Source: Lachnospiraceae bacterium (GTDB lineage Bacteria; Bacillota; Clostridia; Lachnospirales; Lachnospiraceae). Taken from it: DNA of 5,633 bases. Numbering within the stretch: position 1 is the first letter of the stretch; every line of letters starts with the position of its first letter. The notes under the pieces are model-generated. The model was not told the origin of the DNA. It saw nothing but the letters and a program-made list of their open reading frames with translations, and did no database searches. Below are positions 1 to 3,972 of the stretch, piece after piece. Position numbers and translations under genes: made by a program. The stretch lies in contig JAFTPY010000166.1 of assembly GCA_017463035.1 (NCBI GenBank), positions 1 to 5,633 on the forward strand. The letters are read 5' to 3'.

Positions 1-23
1 ATGAGAGAAACAAGTATCTATCA

Positions 24-1127
24 ATGAGTAATTCGGTAATTTGGCAAGGTAAAAACGGACGTTATATGACCTATGTCGATGATGTTACCAAACCAAAAGG
101 AAGGAGATTGTTAAGTAAAAAGACGCTGAAGGAATTGGAAGATGCCATAGTAAAGCATTATAAGGAACAGGAAATGGAGCCTACCATAAAGGATGTTTTT
201 TTTGAGTGGGCAAATTCGAAGCTGAGCTATGGCGAAATTGAGAAGCAGACCTTTGACCGATATGAAACAGATTTTTATCGTTTCTTCAAAGACTGTCCTT
301 TGTGGAATATGAAGTTTCGGTATATAGATGAAATCAAATTGGAAGAACTAATATATTCTACCATACATGATATGAATCTGTCGGCAAAAGGCTGGGCAAA
401 TATGAGGTTACTGATAAATGGTATGTTTAAGTATGCAAAGAAGAAAGGGTACACAACGATAAGCATAACGAATTTCATGGGTGACTTAGATTTATCAAAG
501 AAAATATTTCGAAAAGTAATCAAAAAAGATGAAGACAATGTTTTTACTAACTGTGAAATCGAAATGATAGTTGAGCGCATGAGAAAAGCAAAGCCTTCTG
601 TACTAAATATCGGAATTATGCTTTCTTTCCAAACCGGATTACGTATTGGGGAGCTTGCTGGATTGAAATATAGCGACCTTAACGGAAAAGTGCTTACGGT
701 ACAGAGAACGGAAGTGAGGTATAAAACCGAAGAAGGTTATCGGTATGAAATTCGGGAGTTTACCAAAGGTGAAGATGGCATACGGGCTGTTGTAATGACA
801 GAAGAAGCAATCAATTTAATCAAACAGGCACGGCGTATGAATCCGTTTAGTGAATATCTTTTTTCGAGAGATGGAGAAAGAGTGAAAGCTATGGCTTTTA
901 CAAAAAAGTTGTATCGGATATGTGAACAACTTCATATCAACAAACGTTCTGCTCATAAAGCGCGGAAGACTTATGGAACAAAATTGTTAAGAGCCGGAGT
1001 CAGTGATAAGATTATTGAGAAGCAGATGGGGCATACAGATATTGACACAACAAGAGGTTATTACTACTACAATGACCAGACGATAGACCAAATATCAGAG
1101 GTTGTTGCGCATGCAATGGTCAAATGA
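24..1127 (+). CDS. Tyrosine recombinase (site-specific integrase) of an integrated element
   Basis: This is a phage/ICE-type tyrosine integrase, which would cut and rejoin att sites through a 3'-phosphotyrosine intermediate. Residues about 5-45 (SVIWQGKNGRYMTY onward) resemble a small arm-site DNA-binding domain. Residues about 53-165 fit the helical core-binding domain and about 175-365 the catalytic domain. The catalytic set appears complete: R207 (in GLRIGEL), K248 (in FTKGEDG), H311-x-x-R314 (HKAR), H337 (MGH) and Y346 (in TTRGYYYY, aligned on the XerD pattern GH-x8-Y). The stop lies 88 bp from the 3' end of tRNA-Met, which fits integration at that tRNA. The start is uncertain. No good ribosome binding site precedes 24, the same frame stays open to base 3, and only four residues precede IWQ, so the true start may lie left of the window. 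The gene is more A/T-rich than the operon to the right. The family call is firm; the element type is unknown. Confidence 0.95.
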   Translation: MSNSVIWQGKNGRYMTYVDDVTKPKGRRLLSKKTLKELEDAIVKHYKEQEMEPTIKDVFFEWANSKLSYGEIEKQTFDRYETDFYRFFKDCPLWNMKFRYIDEIKLEELIYSTIHDMNLSAKGWANMRLLINGMFKYAKKKGYTTISITNFMGDLDLSKKIFRKVIKKDEDNVFTNCEIEMIVERMRKAKPSVLNIGIMLSFQTGLRIGELAGLKYSDLNGKVLTVQRTEVRYKTEEGYRYEIREFTKGEDGIRAVVMTEEAINLIKQARRMNPFSEYLFSRDGERVKAMAFTKKLYRICEQLHINKRSAHKARKTYGTKLLRAGVSDKIIEKQMGHTDIDTTRGYYYYNDQTIDQISEVVAHAMVK

Positions 1128-1146
1128 TATGCCGAGTCAATATTTT

Positions 1147-1171
1147 TGTGATTAAAGCTGTGATTAAAAGC
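1147..1171. repeat. Tandem 12-13 bp direct repeat between integrase and tRNA-Met
   Basis: TGTGATTAAAGC (1147-1158) is followed at once by TGTGATTAAAAGC (1159-1171). The copies differ by one inserted A. They lie 20 bp after the integrase stop and just before the tRNA terminator. Short direct repeats here could be arm-type integrase sites near the att core. That role is inferred from position only; the repeat itself is seen directly. Confidence 0.5.
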
Positions 1172-1211
1172 AAAAAAATAAACCCGTAAATCCTTGATTT
1201 AAGCGGGTTTT
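1172..1211 (-). terminator. Rho-independent terminator of the tRNA operon
   Basis: Read on the minus strand, a long hairpin follows tRNA-Met. AAACCCG (1180-1186) pairs with CGGGTTT (1204-1210), and TAAATC (1187-1192) pairs with GATTTA (1196-1201). There is a 3-nt loop and a 2-nt AG bulge. It is followed by a U-rich tail, TTTATTTTTTT. On the plus strand the tail has only four Ts, so it would terminate the integrase transcript weakly at best. The hairpin lies between the integrase and the tRNA, so it may be part of the element or of an extended att core. Confidence 0.8.
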
Positions 1212-1215
1212 GAAG

Positions 1216-1236
1216 TAGCGGAAGGGGGATTTGAAC
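1216..1236. other. Candidate attachment (att) region in the 3' end of tRNA-Met
   Basis: The 3' part of tRNA-Met (T-loop, 3' T-stem strand and acceptor strand) faces the integrase gene. Elements using tyrosine integrases commonly recombine within the tRNA 3' end and restore it with their own copy. The T-stem carries an A.C mismatch (1239 against 1225), as expected if this strand came from the element. The other copy, needed to prove an att site, would be at the far end of the element, left of the window. The exact core borders cannot be set from here. Confidence 0.4.
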
Positions 1237-1289
1237 CCTCGACACCACGGGTATGAACCGTGTGCTCTAGCCAACTGAGCTATTCCGCC
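1216..1289 (-). tRNA. tRNA-Met (CAU), elongator type
   Basis: On the minus strand a full 74-nt cloverleaf folds. Acceptor GGCGGAA pairs with TTCCGCT, including a G1.U72 pair as in Bacillus elongator tRNA-Met. The D-arm is GCTCAGTTGGCTAGAGC, the anticodon stem CACGG/CCGTG has loop TTCATAC with anticodon CAT, and the T-loop is TTCAAAT. The discriminator is A73. CCA is not encoded (CTT follows), so it must be added by the nucleotidyltransferase. The T-stem GAGGG/CCCCC has one A50.C64 mismatch. It is the second gene of a Val-Met operon, 26 nt after tRNA-Val. A CAU tRNA could in principle be tRNA-Ile2 with modified C34, but the G1.U72 acceptor end supports Met. Confidence 0.93.
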
Positions 1290-1315
1290 ATATGAAGTTA
1301 AATGTCCGTTCGGAA

Positions 1316-1388
1316 TGGGGCCTATAGGGCTCGAACCTATGACCCTCTGCTTGTAAGGCAGATGCTCTCCCAGCTGAGCTAAGACCCC
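1316..1388 (-). tRNA. tRNA-Val (UAC)
   Basis: On the minus strand a regular 73-nt cloverleaf folds. Acceptor GGGGTCT pairs with AGGCCCC (one U.G pair). The D-arm is GCTCAGCTGGGAGAGC, the anticodon stem TCTGC/GCAGA has loop CTTACAA with anticodon TAC, and the T-arm is ATAGG-TTCGAGC-CCTAT. The discriminator is A73 and no CCA is encoded. It is the promoter-proximal gene of the pair and reads the GUN valine codons, chiefly GUA and GUG. Confidence 0.96.
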
Positions 1389-1420
1389 GGTGTGTTACTC
1401 GCTCGAACGGTACGTTTGAT

Positions 1421-1449
1421 ATTATATTAAATAATATCGGGTTTGTCAA
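1421..1449 (-). promoter_or_regulatory. Consensus sigma-A promoter of the tRNA-Val/tRNA-Met operon
   Basis: On the minus strand there is a perfect -35 TTGACA (1444-1449), a 17-bp spacer and a perfect -10 TATAAT (1421-1426). Transcription would start near 1413-1414, about 25 nt before the tRNA-Val 5' end. Such a strong promoter fits stable-RNA genes. Confidence 0.92.
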
Positions 1450-1499
1450 GCAGTATTTTTTTCTTTTTTCAGATTTTTGATTTTTTTATTTGTGAAGCC

Positions 1500-2348
1500 T
1501 TAATTCTTCTGCTGTTTCGCGTATTTTCCCGGGGAAACACCTACGGTCTTCGTAAAGCTCCGGATAAAATTCGCATAATCCGAGAAGCCGGAGCGGTGGC
1601 ATACTTCCGTAATACTTAAATCGGAATCCAGAAGAGTGCATGCGTAGGAGATACGGCGGTCCAAAAGATAATTACGTAAGGTAAGGCCGGTATGCTTTTT
1701 GAATTGCCGGCTGATGTAAGTTCCGTTTAAGTAAAATTCGTGCTCCAGGGTTTTCAGTGTAATGGGTTCCGAGAGATTTGCGTCAATATAGCGGAGCAGG
1801 TCGCGAATCAGTTTCGGCATAATATTGGAGGTATGCTGATCTGTGGTACGAAAAGCCCGGTTAATTAAAACAAAAAGCCGGGTCAGGCAGGAATGAATCA
1901 GGATTTCATTCCCGAATTCTTCGGAAGCCAATAGTTGCTCTATCTTACCTACCAGTGAGAGATAGAGTTGCAGTTGTTCTTCGGATAAGTGTACAAAACA
2001 TACTTTATCCTTCGGAAACTCGCGAAAAACTACGGAAAGGTCGGTGGTGTCGGTGGAAAAGTGCTGAAATACCGATTCCTGGAAATTCATGGTGATACGC
2101 TCGTAATTGCTGGAATCCAGCATGGCCGGACGATGATACTGTCCCGGCCGGATTACCAGTAAATCGCCTCGTTCCATGTGAAAGCACTGTTGTTCCACGT
2201 AGCAGTTCACATTACCCTTTAGAAACAGGTAAACTTCATAGCCTTCATGTCGGTGGTAGGTGCCGTTCATGGAGTAGCTTGTGGTGAGATGACGAAGTAA
2301 CAGCCCTTCGTGAAAGCTTTTTGAGGATACGGAAAGTATGGTTTCCAT
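1500..2348 (-). CDS. AraC-family transcriptional regulator (cupin sensor plus double HTH)
   Basis: This 282-residue protein has the two-domain build of AraC/XylS sugar regulators. The N-terminal cupin-like sensor (about residues 15-110) has H32-R-H34, then E38, and G61-D62 before the LLVIRPGQYHRP strand. The C-terminal DNA-binding domain (about 177-280) has a first HTH around 196-221 (TLKTLEHEFYLNGTYISRQF) and a second around 246-276 (SITEVCHRSGFSDYANF, then VGVSPGKY), the classic AraC signature. The start at 2348 is chosen because AAAGGAG (2357-2363) sits 8 nt upstream; the longer frame to 2414 has no such site and would cover the control region. The gene is divergent from the GH10-esterase operon, so it probably activates that operon in response to a plant-glycan sugar. 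The ligand cannot be read from the sequence. No clear terminator follows before the tRNA promoter. Confidence 0.93.
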   Translation of the reverse strand: METILSVSSKSFHEGLLLRHLTTSYSMNGTYHRHEGYEVYLFLKGNVNCYVEQQCFHMERGDLLVIRPGQYHRPAMLDSSNYERITMNFQESVFQHFSTDTTDLSVVFREFPKDKVCFVHLSEEQLQLYLSLVGKIEQLLASEEFGNEILIHSCLTRLFVLINRAFRTTDQHTSNIMPKLIRDLLRYIDANLSEPITLKTLEHEFYLNGTYISRQFKKHTGLTLRNYLLDRRISYACTLLDSDLSITEVCHRSGFSDYANFIRSFTKTVGVSPGKYAKQQKN

Positions 2349-2356
2349 GGGAACGG

Positions 2357-2363
2357 CTCCTTT
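2357..2363 (-). promoter_or_regulatory. Ribosome binding site deciding the AraC-family start
   Basis: Minus-strand AAAGGAG lies 8 nt before ATG at 2346-2348. It favours this start over an in-frame ATG 66 bp further upstream. Confidence 0.85.
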
Positions 2364-2373
2364 CTGTACGCAA

Positions 2374-2379
2374 ATTGTA
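2374..2379 (-). promoter_or_regulatory. Candidate -10 box for the AraC-family gene
   Basis: Minus-strand TACAAT (one mismatch to TATAAT) would start transcription near 2367, giving a leader of about 19 nt that includes the ribosome binding site. At 17-bp spacing the -35 position reads GCAACT, a poor match that overlaps the inverted repeat at 2398-2412. This suggests a weak or self-regulated promoter. It is tentative. Confidence 0.35.
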
Positions 2380-2397
2380 AATACTATGGAATGAAAA

Positions 2398-2412
2398 GTT
2401 GCTTGGCGCAAC
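2398..2412. repeat. Short inverted repeat GTTGC-N5-GCAAC in the divergent control region
   Basis: GTTGC (2398-2402) and GCAAC (2408-2412) are exact inverted copies around TTGGC. The right arm overlaps the first TGGCGCAA copy (2404-2411). It sits at the expected -35 region of the AraC-family gene, so it could help autoregulation. With five-base arms it could also be chance. Confidence 0.35.
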
Positions 2413-2432
2413 AAATGTTACGGATGGCGCAA
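2404..2432 (+). promoter_or_regulatory. Candidate AraC-type operator: TGGCGCAA direct repeat, 21-bp period
   Basis: Two identical 8-mers, TGGCGCAA at 2404-2411 and 2425-2432, are spaced 21 bp start to start, two helical turns. The half-sites araI1 and araI2 bound by AraC in Escherichia coli are also direct repeats about 21 bp apart. The pair lies between the divergent genes, just upstream of the GH10 promoter candidates. It would overlap the -35 position if the -10 is TATACT (2455-2460), or lie 10 bp upstream of the -35 if the -10 is 2466-2471. The repeat is seen; binding by the neighbouring regulator is inferred. Confidence 0.55.
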
Positions 2433-2442
2433 GGATTATTTC

Positions 2443-2471
2443 GTGAAATGACGATATACTGATTGTATAAT
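2443..2471 (+). promoter_or_regulatory. Probable promoter of the GH10-esterase operon
   Basis: GTGAAA (2443-2448, four of six matches to the -35 consensus), a 17-bp spacer and a perfect TATAAT (2466-2471) predict a start near 2478 and a leader of about 94 nt. An overlapping -10 candidate TATACT (2455-2460) has a poor -35 (AGGATT) next to the operator, which would suit an activator-dependent promoter. The sequence alone does not decide between them. Confidence 0.6.
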
Positions 2472-2493
2472 AGCATAGTTATACCTTTTCGGC

Positions 2494-2527
2494 AAGAGAA
2501 AGACAGAGAGTTTCTGTTTTTTCTTTT
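2494..2527 (+). promoter_or_regulatory. Leader hairpin followed by a U-rich tract (possible attenuator)
   Basis: In the GH10 leader, AGACAGA (2501-2507) pairs with TCTGTTT (2513-2519) around a 5-nt loop. Pairing can extend outwards with G.U pairs and one mismatch to about 2494 and 2527. The 3' side is T-rich (TTTTTTCTTTT). A smaller competing stem, CTTTT (2485-2489) with AAGAG (2494-2498), shares bases with the outer 5' arm. The stem is A/U-rich and weak, so terminator activity is uncertain. Confidence 0.3.
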
Positions 2528-2552
2528 CAAATGAGGAAAAAAGCGTTATAAT
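2524..2552 (+). promoter_or_regulatory. Second, weaker promoter candidate next to the GH10 start
   Basis: TTTTCA (2524-2529), a 17-bp spacer and TATAAT (2547-2552) match a sigma-A promoter. Its start would fall near 2559, at the first base of the ribosome binding site, leaving a leader of only about 13 nt. If real, it would bypass the leader hairpin and the AraC-type control. Confidence 0.3.
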
Positions 2553-2558
2553 GTAATT

Positions 2559-2565
2559 AAAGGAG
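2559..2565 (+). promoter_or_regulatory. Ribosome binding site of the GH10 gene
   Basis: AAAGGAG ends 6 nt before ATG at 2572, fixing the start directly upstream of a lipoprotein signal peptide. Confidence 0.85.
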
Positions 2566-2571
2566 AGCGTT

Positions 2572-3945
2572 ATGAAGAAATTCGGAAAAATATGGTTTGG
2601 TATCGGTATGGTATGCATGTTGGCCGGTTGTGGGACAGAGAAGATTCCGGAGGTAACGGAGGGTACGGCAACGCCTGAGATTACGGCACAAGCAACTGCA
2701 ACACCGGAGCCGATTGCTACCCCGAAGCCGACAGCTGCACCGAAGCCGACTGCAACCCCTGCTCCGGGAGTGGCGTATGATGAAGCATATTGGCAGGGCG
2801 TAGCGGATGAGTTCACAGACAGTGAGTTTGATTTGACTACGGCTTTAATGCAACCGGCATTGAAGGACTACTGTAAGGGATATTTTAAGCTGGGTGTAGG
2901 TCTTACCGGAAACGGACTTCAGAATATGGCTATTCAGTCGGATGAGTATATGACGGTGGCGCGAAAGCATTTTAACAGTTGTACTTTGACGAATCTTATG
3001 AAGCCGACGTATATGCTGGACCAGACCGGTTGTATCGCGAATGCGGCAGCAGGAAACGAAGAGCCGGCGCTTACTTTCAACACGGTAGATGAGGTGTTGC
3101 AGTGGTGTGTGGATACCGGAGTGCAGATGAGAGGTCATACGTTGGTATGGCATACCCAGACACCGGACTGGTTTTTCCGTGAAGGGTATGAAAATGACGG
3201 AGCGTATGTGGACAGAGAGACCATGCTGGTGCGCCTTGACAGCTATATTAAGCAGATGATGACCTATTGCCAGGAGAAGTATCCGGGGGCGATTTATTGC
3301 TGGGATGTGGTGAATGAGGCGGTAGACGAAGCAGGGGATCCGAACAGCTTTTATCTTTGTCGTACCCATACCGGCGAAGGGAATCCGAATCCGTGGTATA
3401 CGGTGGTGGGAGACGATTATGTGGAGCAGGCCTTCCGCAGTGCCAGAAAGTATGCGGCAGAGGGGGTAAAGCTGTTTTACAATGATTTCAATACGTATTT
3501 TAATACGAAAAGGGATGCGATTTACCGTTTGTGTGAGCATTTAAAGAACGAAGGATTGATTGACGGTATCGGCATGCAGGCCTATTGGACAGGTGCGGAT
3601 ACGGATATGATCGAAAGAGCAATTAAGACCTTCGCAAAGCTTGGTCTGGAAATTCAGATTACCGAATTGTCCATTGATGCGGCGGATTTGTCGGAGGAAG
3701 AATTAAAGAAGCAGGCGAACGCTTACGGTTCCCTGTTCTTTATGTTCAGCTATCTGGACGAACAGGGCGGCGGACCGGCAAATATTACGTCCGTTACGTT
3801 GTTTGGCTTACAGGATGGTTTTGTGATGTACAACGGTACCGATAAGACCACGTCCCGTATTTTTGATAAGGATTTTCAGCCGAAACCGGCGTTTGAGCGA
3901 ATTGCAAAGATTATGAACAATGCCTACAAAAACAGAGAGCACTAG
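2572..3945 (+). CDS. Exported lipoprotein glycoside hydrolase family 10 (xylanase-family) enzyme
   Basis: This 457-residue protein has a lipoprotein signal peptide with lipobox LAGC (cysteine 20), so it should be anchored to the outer face of the membrane. A Thr/Pro/Ala-rich linker (about 28-66, repeats such as ATPKPTA) precedes a GH10 catalytic domain (about 85-450). GH10 enzymes cleave internal beta-1,4-xylosyl bonds with retention. Seen motifs are RGHTLVWHTQ (187-196), the acid/base E249 in WDVVNEA (244-250) and the nucleophile E365 in ITELSI. Several residues that usually shape the sugar-binding cleft differ: T140 replaces the Glu of the ENxMK motif, Y338 replaces the His of QxH, and F411 and M419 replace the two Trp of the WGxxDxxSW motif. 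It should be catalytically competent, but the substrate may be a decorated xylan or another beta-glycan. No carbohydrate-binding module is visible. It shares an operon with the downstream esterase. Confidence 0.93.
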   Translation: MKKFGKIWFGIGMVCMLAGCGTEKIPEVTEGTATPEITAQATATPEPIATPKPTAAPKPTATPAPGVAYDEAYWQGVADEFTDSEFDLTTALMQPALKDYCKGYFKLGVGLTGNGLQNMAIQSDEYMTVARKHFNSCTLTNLMKPTYMLDQTGCIANAAAGNEEPALTFNTVDEVLQWCVDTGVQMRGHTLVWHTQTPDWFFREGYENDGAYVDRETMLVRLDSYIKQMMTYCQEKYPGAIYCWDVVNEAVDEAGDPNSFYLCRTHTGEGNPNPWYTVVGDDYVEQAFRSARKYAAEGVKLFYNDFNTYFNTKRDAIYRLCEHLKNEGLIDGIGMQAYWTGADTDMIERAIKTFAKLGLEIQITELSIDAADLSEEELKKQANAYGSLFFMFSYLDEQGGGPANITSVTLFGLQDGFVMYNGTDKTTSRIFDKDFQPKPAFERIAKIMNNAYKNREH

Positions 3946-3961
3946 GCATTGGTAGGAAAAC

Positions 3962-3967
3962 AGGAGG
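3962..3967 (+). promoter_or_regulatory. Ribosome binding site of the SGNH esterase gene
   Basis: AGGAGG lies 5 nt before ATG at 3973, within the 27-bp gap after the GH10 stop. The gap holds no terminator, which supports co-transcription. An overlapping ATG at 3968 reaches a stop after two codons. Confidence 0.88.
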
Positions 3968-3972
3968 ATGTT

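Noticed and set aside
1267..1449. Minus-strand 60-codon reading frame over the tRNA genes
   Set aside because: Its peptide (GLSSAGRASALQAEGHRFEP) is the well-known false translation of tRNA sequence; the region is fully explained by tRNA-Val, part of tRNA-Met and their promoter.
2349..2414. 22-residue N-terminal extension of the AraC-family protein
   Set aside because: The ATG at 2348 has AAAGGAG at ideal spacing, the cupin domain begins after it, and the extension would cover the promoter and operator region.
2531..2551. Six-codon frame (MRKKAL) in the GH10 leader
   Set aside because: It has no ribosome binding site, and the sequence has no run of control codons that would suggest a leader peptide.
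2440..2571. Search for a CcpA catabolite-repression (cre) site near the GH10 promoter
   Set aside because: No stretch matched the consensus TGWAANCGNTNWCA well enough to report.
2436..2816. Minus-strand frame rich in Gly, Ala and Val
   Set aside because: It is the antisense of the Thr/Pro/Ala linker of the GH10 gene plus its leader, with no domain and no supporting start site.
2845..3540. Minus-strand 231-codon frame inside the GH10 gene
   Set aside because: It is antisense to a clear GH10 catalytic domain; the translation shows no recognisable fold.
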